The notes under the pieces: generated by a model
Database searches by the model: none
What the model saw: only the letters and a program-made list of their open reading frames with translations
What the model was told of the DNA's origin: nothing
Position numbers and translations under genes: made by a program
Assembly: GCF_017313105.1 (NCBI RefSeq)
Contig: NZ_JAFLND010000002.1
Span: 496,001-560,000, forward strand
Reading direction: 5' to 3'
DNA length: 64,000 bases
From: [Muricauda] lutisoli (nom. illeg.)
GTDB lineage: Bacteria > Bacteroidota > Bacteroidia > Flavobacteriales > Flavobacteriaceae
Shown here: positions 17,464 through 24,700 of the stretch, piece by piece
Position numbering within the stretch: position 1 is the stretch's first letter
How the letters are laid out: the number at the start of each line of letters is the position of its first letter

Positions 17464-18333
17464 GTGAACAAATCTTTAGACCATCTTCCCCAATCCAAAC
17501 AAAAGGAACTGAGCCTCCTGACCACCCTACTATCCTCCTTCAAGGAAGTGGAAATGGTACTGCTCTTTGGCAGCTACGCACGGGGCAATTGGGTGGAGGA
17601 CACCTATGTGGAAAAGGGCATTACCTACGAGTACCGGAGCGACTACGATATCTTGGTAGTGCTCACCCATGAGGACCTGAAACAAAAGTTTCGGATAGAG
17701 GACAAGGTAAAGGCGGAACTGATCACCACTGGAAAGGTAAACACGCCCGTAAACATCATATTCCACGGCATAAAACACCTGAACCAAGCCCTGCGCCTTG
17801 GCAATTACTTTTTTAAGGACATTAAAAAAGAAGGTGTTGTGCTGTACAACTCGGAAAAGTTTGAGCTGGCCCCGCCCAAAGTGTTGACCCCGCAAGAGAG
17901 CCAACAAAAGGCACAGGAACACTTTGACCAGTGGTTCAAAAGTGCTAATAGTTTCTTGATTGATTTTCAACATGGTGTTGACAGGAAAGATTATCATAAA
18001 GCCGCTTTTGAACTCCATCAAGCTGTGGAGCGCTACTACACCACCATATTATTGGTGTTCACGGACTACCGCCCCAAAGACCATAACCTGGAGACCCTGG
18101 GCATAAAAGTGGACATGTGCGACCAAAGGTTTGCTGTTTTTCCAAAAGAGAACGAAGAAGAACAAAGGCTGTTTGAGCTGTTGAAGCGCGCCTATATAGA
18201 TGCCCGCTATAAAATGGAGGAATACCACGTTACCCAAGCCGATCTGGAGTATTTATCGGCCAAAGTTGCGGAGCTACAACAATTGACCAAGGACATCTGT
18301 CTTCAAAAAATCAAGGAGATTGGGGAGGGGTGA
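17464..18333 (+). CDS. Fused MNT nucleotidyltransferase-HEPN protein
   Basis: The N-terminal half is a minimal nucleotidyltransferase: LLFGSYARGNWVED (residues 34-46) and YRSDYDILVVL (Asp60, Asp62). The C-terminal half (about 150-280) is a helical HEPN domain with ELHQAVERYYTTILLVFTDY and DYRPKDHNLETLG. In two-gene form MNT and HEPN make toxin-antitoxin pairs in which the MNT modifies the HEPN RNase; here both are in one 289-residue chain, so the toxin would be permanently tethered. The start is GTG, 39 bases after the pseudouridine synthase stop; an ATG four bases upstream is out of frame. Substrate unknown. Confidence 0.8.
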   Translation: MNKSLDHLPQSKQKELSLLTTLLSSFKEVEMVLLFGSYARGNWVEDTYVEKGITYEYRSDYDILVVLTHEDLKQKFRIEDKVKAELITTGKVNTPVNIIFHGIKHLNQALRLGNYFFKDIKKEGVVLYNSEKFELAPPKVLTPQESQQKAQEHFDQWFKSANSFLIDFQHGVDRKDYHKAAFELHQAVERYYTTILLVFTDYRPKDHNLETLGIKVDMCDQRFAVFPKENEEEQRLFELLKRAYIDARYKMEEYHVTQADLEYLSAKVAELQQLTKDICLQKIKEIGEG

Positions 18334-18436
18334 AAGTACAGCGAAAAAAATTACCATACTTGGGCCTAGCCTACCCTTGTGATGGTATATGCCGAGGAAA
18401 GTTGATTAAATAAACAGGTTGGCACACAATTGAAAA

Positions 18437-19050
18437 ATGGGATTTTACCTAATCATATTATTGGTTCTTATTGGACTACTTATCGGGCTCATAGTTTGGA
18501 TAGTTCGACTATTTCGACTTTACAAAAAAGGAAAGAAGAAATCCTTTGCGATTCAAGTTTTCATTTTGAGCACCATTCTGATTCTTCTGACTTGGGAACT
18601 TCAGATATTTCCACTTTCAAAAACTTCCACATACAAGACAGAACAAGTGAATTGACTGGGAAGAAATTTTGGAGTTGGAAAGAGTTTGATTACGAAGAAA
18701 TTAGTGTCCGTGGAGAAGGCTATACCTTGGACATTTATAAGTTCAGTGAAGAAACTGCCGAATATTTTAAAAATCCTGATAAGGAGTTTTTCGACAGCCT
18801 TCCTACAAAAGAATTCGCTGATATTAGATGGACAAAAACCCCAGTTAAAGAGATTGAATATGAGATTTTAGAATTCGTAACGCCGTCTTATGGTGGTTGG
18901 AAAGGTGAAATTGTAGATAGGCAAGATTTTATAAGAGATATAGCAAATCAGCCAGGAGCATATTATTCATTTGATATCGGTGGAAGTACAAACTTCTATT
19001 TAATTGCACCTGACAAAAGATTGGTGATTTTGATAAACCATAATATGTGA
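18437..19050 (+). pseudogene. Membrane protein gene split by a frameshift
   Basis: The first frame (18437-18655) encodes a hydrophobic start, MGFYLIILLVLIGLLIGLIV, a charged turn RLYKKGKKK and a second membrane helix, then reaches a stop. A second frame, open to 19050, carries a soluble part with KFWSWKEFDYEEI, FDSLPTKEFADIRW and a convincing C-terminus (FYLIAPDKRLVILI). Adding one A to the five-A run near 18621-18625 would join them into one 204-residue protein. This may be a recent mutation, a sequencing error in a homopolymer, or programmed -1 slippage on the A run. No family was recognised. Confidence 0.65.
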
Positions 19051-19163
19051 CGGAAAAATAAATAATGTGCCTAACAATGCCTATAATTCATTGTTACCTC
19101 CTAGCTTAAACTAAATTCCCTCCCTTTGTGAAAACAAACCAACAGGGATGCCTTCGGAGCGCT

Positions 19164-19418
19164 CTAGCCTTTATCTTCAGAAATGAGAAATTCAATGTAC
19201 TTTCTACTTTTTTTTCTTTTGATCTCCCTTTCCCTCTCCATAGCTTTACCCCTGGTAGAAAAACTCTCGGTATATTTTACTTCCCAATCCATAGCGATTT
19301 TTGTGTATTTGGACCTGTCACCATTGTGTCGGCTTATTCTATCTTCCAAATTCTGACAATGTCCAACATAAAATTTATCGATGGATTGGCTATATAATAT
19401 GTAAACAAAATATTCCAT
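19164..19418 (-). CDS. GIY-YIG domain endonuclease-like protein
   Basis: An 84-residue single-domain protein of the UPF0213/GIY-YIG type. FVYILYSQSIDKFYVGHCQNLE gives the YIL...YVG form of the motif, with the Arg of RISRHN and a Glu near EKKK-like EREREIKRKK following. Such proteins are predicted DNA nucleases whose job is unknown. The ATG at 19416-19418 directly abuts the T tract of an upstream terminator hairpin. The open frame continues upstream to 19520 but that part overlaps stems and is probably not translated. Confidence 0.78.
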   Translation of the reverse strand: MEYFVYILYSQSIDKFYVGHCQNLEDRISRHNGDRSKYTKIAMDWEVKYTESFSTRGKAMEREREIKRKKSRKYIEFLISEDKG

Positions 19419-19450
19419 AAAAAAAGCACCCCGTTTATGAGGTGCTTTTA
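19419..19450 (-). terminator. Terminator directly upstream of the GIY-YIG start codon
   Basis: On the minus strand AAAAGCACC pairs with GGTGCTTTT over a 10-base loop and ends in seven T that touch the ATG at 19418. It must either end an upstream transcript or regulate the GIY-YIG gene. Confidence 0.78.
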
Positions 19451-19535
19451 AGAGTTTAGTGGAGCATGTCGGATTAACACGTTGTTCCGTGTACTCCAGT
19501 TCTGCAAATGCAAGGTCCATGACTTAGGTCATGGG
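19451..19535 (-). ncRNA. Possible structured RNA upstream of the GIY-YIG gene
   Basis: Going down the minus strand: a 7-bp hairpin (19528-19534 with 19517-19523, loop of 4), then TGGAG (19498-19494) pairing with CTCCA (19464-19460) around an inner 5-bp hairpin (CGTGT 19488-19492 with ACACG 19477-19481), then the terminator at 19419-19450. This order of stems ending in a terminator suits a small RNA or leader. The piece ending ATGCTCCACT also resembles a tRNA 3' end, so a tRNA relic is an alternative. Not tested by folding or covariance. Confidence 0.35.
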
Positions 19536-19540
19536 CATTT

Positions 19541-19580
19541 AAAAACACAAAAGCCGCTCAAATGCATTTGGCGGCTTTTA
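19541..19580 (-). terminator. Terminator after tRNA-Ala
   Basis: AAAAGCCGC pairs with GCGGCTTTT, and the inner part CAAAT/ATTTG continues the stem past one bulged base. It lies 34 bases beyond the tRNA-Ala 3' end on the same strand. Confidence 0.72.
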
Positions 19581-19613
19581 TTCGTTTTAAACGCAACACC
19601 TTGCGCTTGATCG

Positions 19614-19687
19614 TGGAGAATACCGGATTCGAACCGGTGGCCTCTTGCCTGCCAGGCAAGCGCTCTAGCCAACTGAGCTAATCCCCC
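19614..19687 (-). tRNA. tRNA-Ala (anticodon GGC)
   Basis: The minus strand gives a full cloverleaf: acceptor GGGGGAT with ATTCTCC, D-arm GCTCAGTTGGCTAGAGC, anticodon arm CTTGC-CTGGCAG-GCAAG with anticodon GGC reading GCC codons, and T-arm CCGGTTCGAATCCGG. The discriminator base is A and CCA is not encoded. The sequence around it carries no integrase or duplicated attachment site. Confidence 0.97.
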
Positions 19688-19744
19688 AAAGTGAGCGCAA
19701 AATAACTACTTTTTTCCGAAAGTATCAAAAATTGCGCCGCTTCC

Positions 19745-20542
19745 TTAATCTTTTTTAACGCTGAGGACCAGTACGGGTATCTTTACAAAGAATTCCGACT
19801 TTGGAATCGTGTTCTTTTCCCATAGTTTTTTAAAGAACCCTCGCTTTCTTCGGAATACGCACAACATATCCGGGTGCTCTTTTTGGAAATATTCCGTTAC
19901 GCCCAAATACGTGGTTCCGTTTTCGGTAATGGACAAATGTGAGCTTAAATCCATTAAAGCCGTGTTCACCTTAAGATCGTCCTCCGTATATCCGGGTCTC
20001 TTTACCAATAACAGGCTTACCTCTGACCTAAATTTGTTTTTGATCATAACCAATGGGGTCAGAATACTGCTTCGCTTTAATATTCCAGACCCAAACGCGG
20101 TCAATATCTTTTTTACAGGTGTAAAGGTTGTTCCTTTGGGAACGATCAATGTAGGTATCTCGGTTTGTTTTATGATCCTGCCCGAAGTGTTGCCCAAGTA
20201 AAGTTCTTCTTGAATATCGTTACTTCTGGGCGCAATAATGATCAGGTCTATTCCAAGTTCCTTGTTGATGCTCTTTAAACCATCGATAATATCACCATTG
20301 TACGTGGCCATTTTTATCTGCACCCCTTTGGTGTCCACTTGGTCTATCACTTCTTTTAAGTGTTCCTTGCTGCTCTTGGCCACCTTTTCTTCAACATTGG
20401 CCAAGCTTCCTACTGCCGTAGTTACATTAAACACATCCATTACATAGACCTGCGCTCCAAAATTTGAGGCAAAGTCAACAGCGTATTGCAATGTTTGGGA
20501 AGAATCTGGAGAAGTTCCAATGGGTACAAGTATATTGTTCAT
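19745..20542 (-). CDS. Universal stress protein, tandem USP domains
   Basis: Cytosolic stress protein with two USP folds in 265 residues. The first domain has MNNILVPIGTSPDSSQTL and the ATP-type end LIIIAPRSN...GNTSGRIIKQTEIPTLIVP. The second starts near VKKILTAFGSG and is degenerate: its nucleotide loop is missing, and FKKLWEKNTIPKSEFFVKIPVLVLS forms the last strands. Two-domain USPs of this kind are frequent in Bacteroidota. It lies directly upstream of tRNA-Ala on the same strand and divergent from the GNAT gene. Confidence 0.88.
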   Translation of the reverse strand: MNNILVPIGTSPDSSQTLQYAVDFASNFGAQVYVMDVFNVTTAVGSLANVEEKVAKSSKEHLKEVIDQVDTKGVQIKMATYNGDIIDGLKSINKELGIDLIIIAPRSNDIQEELYLGNTSGRIIKQTEIPTLIVPKGTTFTPVKKILTAFGSGILKRSSILTPLVMIKNKFRSEVSLLLVKRPGYTEDDLKVNTALMDLSSHLSITENGTTYLGVTEYFQKEHPDMLCVFRRKRGFFKKLWEKNTIPKSEFFVKIPVLVLSVKKD

Positions 20543-20595
20543 GGTTTGGTGATTACGATTAAACCTTAAATTTACAATTTAATTGAAACGAATCA

Positions 20596-21096
20596 ATGAT
20601 AAGACGTGCAAAGATATCTGAAATACCCGATATCTTGACCATAACCCAGGCTTGTGCCAAAAAAATGCAGGAGAACGGTATTTTTCAATGGAACGAGCAC
20701 TATCCATCCAAAGAAGCGTTCATCAAAGACATTGAACGGGATGAACTTTTTGTGATAGCCAAAAACGACGGTATTCAGGGTACCATCGTCATTTCCACTC
20801 TAATGGATGAAGAATACAAGCCCATACAATGGCTGACCCAAAACGGGAACAGCACCTATATCCACCGCCTTTCGGTCCACCCAGACCTTCAAGGCAAGGG
20901 ACTGGCCCAACGAATGATGGATTTTGCTGAAAATTTTTCCAAAGAAAAAGGTTTTATCTCTGTGCGCTTGGACACTTTTTCGCAGAACAAAAGAAACCAA
21001 CGTTTTTATGAACAAAGAGGATATCAAAAACTCGGCGATATCTTCTTTCCCAAACAAAGCGAGCATCCTTTTCATTGTTATGAATTAGTGCTGTAA
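20596..21096 (+). CDS. GNAT-family N-acetyltransferase
   Basis: Transfers an acetyl group from acetyl-CoA to an amino group of an unknown substrate. 166 residues; the CoA-binding motif A is IHRLSVHPDLQGKGLAQRMM (R/QxxGxG/A as QGKGLA), followed by SVRLDTFSQNKRNQRFYEQRGYQKLG. Twelve bases separate it from the MATE gene, so they are likely co-transcribed. Confidence 0.88.
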   Translation: MIRRAKISEIPDILTITQACAKKMQENGIFQWNEHYPSKEAFIKDIERDELFVIAKNDGIQGTIVISTLMDEEYKPIQWLTQNGNSTYIHRLSVHPDLQGKGLAQRMMDFAENFSKEKGFISVRLDTFSQNKRNQRFYEQRGYQKLGDIFFPKQSEHPFHCYELVL

Positions 21097-21108
21097 CTTG
21101 CGCCCGAT

Positions 21109-22443
21109 TTGAGCACACAGGTAAATTTTAGGAGCATTAACCAATTGGCAATTCCCGCAACCATTTCGGGCATTGCAGAACCCATCCTTTCCATTACGGA
21201 TACGGCCATAGTGGGCAACATACCGGTAGATGGTCTGGAATCGCTTGCGGCAGCCGGAATCGTGGGTTCCTTTTTGTCCATGCTTATTTGGGTACTGGGC
21301 CAGACCCGTAGCTCCATTTCCGCCATCATATCCCAATATTTGGGTGCAGGACGACTGGACGAGGTTAAAAATATGCCCGCGCAGGCCATTTTCCTCAACA
21401 TTCTTTTGAGCATTGTGGTACTGCTCACCACCATTTTCGTGATCGAGGAGATTTTTACGCTCTTCAATGCATCGGGAAAAATCTTGGAATACTGCGTTTC
21501 CTATTATTCCATTCGGGTTTGGGGGTTCCCACTCACCCTTTTCACCTTTGCCGTGTTCGGTATATTCCGCGGGTTGCAGAACACCTTTTACCCCATGGTC
21601 ATCGCTATGCTGGGTGCGGGTCTCAACATCCTGTTGGACTTTGTCTTGGTATATGGAATAGAAGGGGTTGTCCCCGCACTGTATTTGGAAGGTGCTGCAT
21701 GGGCCAGTTTGATTGCCCAGGCCATAATGGCCATATTGGCGCTTATTTTATTGGTGAAGAAGACGGACATCAGCATGAAACTGACCTTTCCGCTGAACAA
21801 AGAGATCAAGCGACTTATTTTTATGAGTCTTAACCTTTTTGTGAGGACCCTGGCACTCAATGCCGCCTTAATGCTGGCCGTGCGTGAAGCCACCACATTG
21901 GGCGACCGCTTTATAGGGGCCCACACCATTGCCGTTAACCTTTGGTTGTTCGCCGCGTTTTTCATTGATGGCTACGCCGCAGCGGGCAATAGTATGGGAG
22001 GCAAACTGTTGGGTGCCGAGGATTACGATGGGCTATGGAAACTCGCCAAGACCATATTTAAATACGGTATGGTTGTAAGTCTTGCCCTCATGTGCATCGG
22101 TTTTATTTTGTATCGCCCCATTGGTCACCTTTTTTCGAATGAGGAAATCGTGCTCAACACCTTCTACAGTATTTTTTACATCGTGATCTTAGGATTGCCG
22201 ATGAACACTTTGGCCTTTATTTTTGATGGGATTTTCAAAGGTATGGGCGAAATGAAATATCTGCGTAATGTGCTCCTGGCAGCTACCTTTTTAGGGTTTA
22301 TTCCTTGTCTTTACCTAGGCATGTACCTAGGTCTTGGTTTTTATGCCATTTGGATCGCCTTTGTGGTCTGGATGATGATTCGCGGATTCTCCCTGGTCTG
22401 GAAATTTAGAAGAAAGTTCAGACCCTTGGTGCAAAACCCTTAA
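21109..22443 (+). CDS. MATE-family efflux transporter (DinF-like)
   Basis: Inner-membrane sodium or proton antiporter of the multidrug and toxin extrusion family, 444 residues with about 12 membrane helices. N-terminal RSINQLAIPATISGIAEPIL and DTAIVGNIPVDGLESLAAAG match helix 1-2 of the DinF branch; the mirror in the second half is MSLNLFVRTLALNAALML. The start is TTG at 21109, twelve bases after the GNAT stop. The C-terminus is basic (WKFRRKFRPL). Confidence 0.9.
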   Translation: MSTQVNFRSINQLAIPATISGIAEPILSITDTAIVGNIPVDGLESLAAAGIVGSFLSMLIWVLGQTRSSISAIISQYLGAGRLDEVKNMPAQAIFLNILLSIVVLLTTIFVIEEIFTLFNASGKILEYCVSYYSIRVWGFPLTLFTFAVFGIFRGLQNTFYPMVIAMLGAGLNILLDFVLVYGIEGVVPALYLEGAAWASLIAQAIMAILALILLVKKTDISMKLTFPLNKEIKRLIFMSLNLFVRTLALNAALMLAVREATTLGDRFIGAHTIAVNLWLFAAFFIDGYAAAGNSMGGKLLGAEDYDGLWKLAKTIFKYGMVVSLALMCIGFILYRPIGHLFSNEEIVLNTFYSIFYIVILGLPMNTLAFIFDGIFKGMGEMKYLRNVLLAATFLGFIPCLYLGMYLGLGFYAIWIAFVVWMMIRGFSLVWKFRRKFRPLVQNP

Positions 22444-22477
22444 TTTAGTGCCCACAGACATCTGATAATCAATTTTA

Positions 22478-23245
22478 ATGACAACAGATAGAACCAACGG
22501 AAGTTTATATACCCATATAGAAAATAGGATTGCCACGGTCGAATTTGGCCATCCGGCCAGTAACTCCTTTGTGTCCGAATTATTGGCCAGACTCGCCAAG
22601 GAATTTGACAAGCTCGGGAAAAACGATGAAGTTTCGGTTATTGTATTAAAATCCGAAGGGGAAAGAGCTTTTTGTGCAGGTGCCTCTTTTGATGAATTGG
22701 TGGCCGTTTCCAATTTGGAAGAAGGCAAGCAGTTTTTTAGCGGCTTCGCCAATGTGATCAATGCCATGCGCAAGTGTCCCAAGCCGATCATAGGTCGGGT
22801 TCAAGGGAAAACCGTTGGTGGCGGGGTCGGATTGGCCTCGGCCTGCGATTATGTGCATGCCACCGAAGCAGCAGCCATCAAACTATCCGAGATTTCCATA
22901 GGAATAGGTCCATTTGTCATCGCTCCCGCTGTGGAACGTAAAATGGGAAAAGCCGCTTTGGCAGAACTTACTTTGTATCCCACGGAGTGGAAAAACGCCT
23001 ATTGGGCCAAAGAACAAGGCCTCTACGCCAAGGTATACGACTCCATTTCCGAAATGGACAAAGAGCTGGACATTCACCTGCAAAAACTGGCAACCTATAA
23101 CCCCGAAGCTCTCGCTGAAATGAAAAAAGTATTGTGGGAAGGAACCGAGCACTGGGACGACCTATTGTTGGAGCGTGCCGAAGCATCAGGAAGATTGGCA
23201 CTCTCCCCAAACACTAAAAAAGCATTGGAAAAATTTAAAAAGTAA
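22478..23245 (+). CDS. Enoyl-CoA hydratase/isomerase-family protein
   Basis: Crotonase-fold enzyme acting on a CoA thioester. The two oxyanion-hole strands are visible: ERAFCAGASFDEL and GKTVGGGVGLASACDYVHAT. The helix after SEISIGIGPFVIAPA carries a Glu that may be one catalytic residue; the second Glu of classical hydratases is not evident, so an isomerase or hydrolase role is possible. 255 residues is the family norm. The next gene downstream is a 30-residue membrane microprotein 8 bases away. Confidence 0.86.
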   Translation: MTTDRTNGSLYTHIENRIATVEFGHPASNSFVSELLARLAKEFDKLGKNDEVSVIVLKSEGERAFCAGASFDELVAVSNLEEGKQFFSGFANVINAMRKCPKPIIGRVQGKTVGGGVGLASACDYVHATEAAAIKLSEISIGIGPFVIAPAVERKMGKAALAELTLYPTEWKNAYWAKEQGLYAKVYDSISEMDKELDIHLQKLATYNPEALAEMKKVLWEGTEHWDDLLLERAEASGRLALSPNTKKALEKFKK

Positions 23246-23253
23246 AAGAAATT

Positions 23254-23346
23254 ATGACTGATTTATTGTTCCCCATATTGGCCCTATTCGTGATCGTTGT
23301 GTATGTGGTCAACAGAATACGAAGCAACCGACGTTACAAAAAATAA
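23254..23346 (+). CDS. 30-residue single-pass membrane microprotein
   Basis: Starts ATG 8 bases after the enoyl-CoA hydratase stop. The protein begins MTDLLFPILALFVIVVYVV and ends NRIRSNRRYKK: one hydrophobic helix of about 17 residues followed by a strongly basic cytoplasmic tail, which follows the positive-inside rule. Codons are ordinary and the helix is not a chance low-complexity run. Its stop codon overlaps the first bases of the palindrome that controls the toxin-antitoxin pair. No family is known to me; the tie to the upstream enzyme is by position only. Confidence 0.6.
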   Translation: MTDLLFPILALFVIVVYVVNRIRSNRRYKK

Positions 23347-23372
23347 TATATAAAATATATATTTTATATATT
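23345..23372. promoter_or_regulatory. 28-base perfect palindrome, likely toxin-antitoxin operator
   Basis: AATATATAAAATAT is followed directly by its exact reverse complement. It lies 32 bases upstream of the antitoxin ATG, where such modules usually bind their own antitoxin. Being pure A/T, part of the symmetry could be low complexity, but the AAAA/TTTT cores break the AT alternation in mirrored positions. Confidence 0.6.
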
Positions 23373-23403
23373 TGTTGGTATAGAATTTGAGAGACCAAGT
23401 TTT

Positions 23404-23664
23404 ATGGGACATGTTAAAAAACTGATTGAAGTCGATAAGTCACTGGTAGTAAAACTCAAAGTGCTTTCCGCTTTTGAAAACTTGAGCGTTAAGGCCTTGA
23501 TGGAAAAGGCTGTGGTTGAATATGTGAAAAACAAAGAACTGGAACGTTTCGAAAAGCTATCAGAAGAAGAGAAGGAAGACCTTGGGCTTCTACTTTTGAT
23601 GCAACAGACAGACAAAGAAGACTTTGTCAGTGAGGAAGATGTCTTTAAAGTTCTTGATGAATGA
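23404..23664 (+). CDS. Antitoxin of a RelE/ParE-type module
   Basis: 86 residues. The N-terminal part (VKKLIEVDKSLVVKLKVLSA, residues 4-23) has the length and pattern of a ribbon-helix-helix DNA-binding fold; the charged C-terminal helix (LERFEKLSEEEKEDLGLLLL) would wrap the toxin. The stop overlaps the toxin start (ATGA), the standard arrangement. It is probably autoregulated through the palindrome at 23345-23372. Confidence 0.78.
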   Translation: MGHVKKLIEVDKSLVVKLKVLSAFENLSVKALMEKAVVEYVKNKELERFEKLSEEEKEDLGLLLLMQQTDKEDFVSEEDVFKVLDE

Positions 23665-23927
23665 AAATCAAATATCATAAATCACTTGAAAAAGATTTAA
23701 GAAAGATTAATGATAAAAAGATAAAGCAAAAGTTGAAGCTTATCATTCTCGAAATGAAAGAGGCCAAGGTTTTGGACGAGCTTAAATCCATTAAGAAACT
23801 AGCAGGACACCCGAATGCCTTCAGAATGCGAATAGGTTCATACCGACTTGGTTTTTATTACGAAAACAATACCCTAATATTGTCTCGTTTTGTAAAACGA
23901 AATGACATCTATAAACTTTTTCCGTAG
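23661..23927 (+). CDS. RelE/ParE-family toxin
   Basis: 88 residues with the RelE/ParE layout: basic helical start (YHKSLEKDLRKINDKKIKQKL), then MRIGSYRLGFYYENNTLILSRFVKRNDIYKLF. FRMRIGSYRLGF is the characteristic central strand with its conserved Arg. RelE-type toxins cut mRNA in the ribosome and ParE-type poison gyrase; the sequence does not settle which. The antitoxin overlaps it by four bases. Confidence 0.83.
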   Translation: MKIKYHKSLEKDLRKINDKKIKQKLKLIILEMKEAKVLDELKSIKKLAGHPNAFRMRIGSYRLGFYYENNTLILSRFVKRNDIYKLFP

Positions 23928-23932
23928 ACCCA

Positions 23933-24700
23933 TTGGACAACATCTCACTTCCTAAAGGCAAAAAAGTCTATTTCGCGAGCGATAACCACCTCGGGGCACC
24001 CACCCGAAAGGACAGTTTGCCCCGTGAGAAAAAATTTGTGGCCTGGCTCGACTCCATTAAGGATGATGCCGCGGCCATTTTTTTAATGGGCGACCTTTTT
24101 GACTTTTGGTTCGAGTACAAAACCGTAGTTCCCAAAGGCTTTACACGTACCTTGGGAAAACTCGCCGAACTATCTGATATGGGCATTCCCATTTCCTATT
24201 TTGTGGGCAATCACGATCTTTGGATGAACGGGTATTTTGAAGAAGAGCTCAACATTCCCGTATACCACAAACCGCAGCAGTTCCTTATCAACGACACCTC
24301 TTTTTTTATTGGCCATGGCGATGGTTTGGGTCCACACGACAAAGGTTTTAAACGCATGAAAAAGGTGTTTACCAATCCAATCGCAAAATGGTTTTTTAAG
24401 TGGCTGCACCCGGACTTGGGCGTTCGTTTAGGTCAACATCTATCCGTGAACAATAAGATAATTTCTGGAGAAGCGGATGCCAAATTCTTGGGCGAGGACA
24501 AGGAATGGCTGATCTTATATGCCAAGCGCAAGTTGGAGCAACAACACTATGATCATTTTATTTTTGGTCATCGCCACCTGCCCATGGAAATCAAACTCAA
24601 TGAAAAGTCCACCTACACCAATCTTGGGGATTGGATTTCCTATTTTACCTACGCTGTGTTTGATGGAGAAAAGTTGACTTTGGAAAAACTGGAAGATTAA
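23933..24700 (+). CDS. lpxH: UDP-2,3-diacylglucosamine diphosphatase-like phosphoesterase (LpxH)
   Basis: Calcineurin-like hydrolase that makes lipid X from UDP-diacylglucosamine in lipid A synthesis at the inner membrane. Metal motifs in order: FASDNHLGAP (Asp and His), MGDLFDFWFEY, VGNHDLWM, IGHGDGLG and FGHRHLP. An LpxH-type insertion (FKRMKKVFTNPIAKWFFKW) fits. The start is TTG at 23933, six bases past the toxin stop, and no ATG lies nearby. The gene converges on the MFS gene with a four-base overlap of their ends. Confidence 0.88.
   Translation: MDNISLPKGKKVYFASDNHLGAPTRKDSLPREKKFVAWLDSIKDDAAAIFLMGDLFDFWFEYKTVVPKGFTRTLGKLAELSDMGIPISYFVGNHDLWMNGYFEEELNIPVYHKPQQFLINDTSFFIGHGDGLGPHDKGFKRMKKVFTNPIAKWFFKWLHPDLGVRLGQHLSVNNKIISGEADAKFLGEDKEWLILYAKRKLEQQHYDHFIFGHRHLPMEIKLNEKSTYTNLGDWISYFTYAVFDGEKLTLEKLED

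Noticed and set aside
18360..18400. TACCAT/ATGGTA hairpin between the MNT-HEPN gene and the frameshifted gene
   Set aside because: Short stem with a long loop and no T tract; not distinguishable from chance.
19430..19520. N-terminal extension of the GIY-YIG protein up to 19520
   Set aside because: The extension would be encoded by a set of stems and a terminator, and the domain starts cleanly at the ATG next to it.
19614..19687. Integration site at the tRNA-Ala 3' end
   Set aside because: No duplicate of the tRNA 3' end and no integrase gene are visible nearby.
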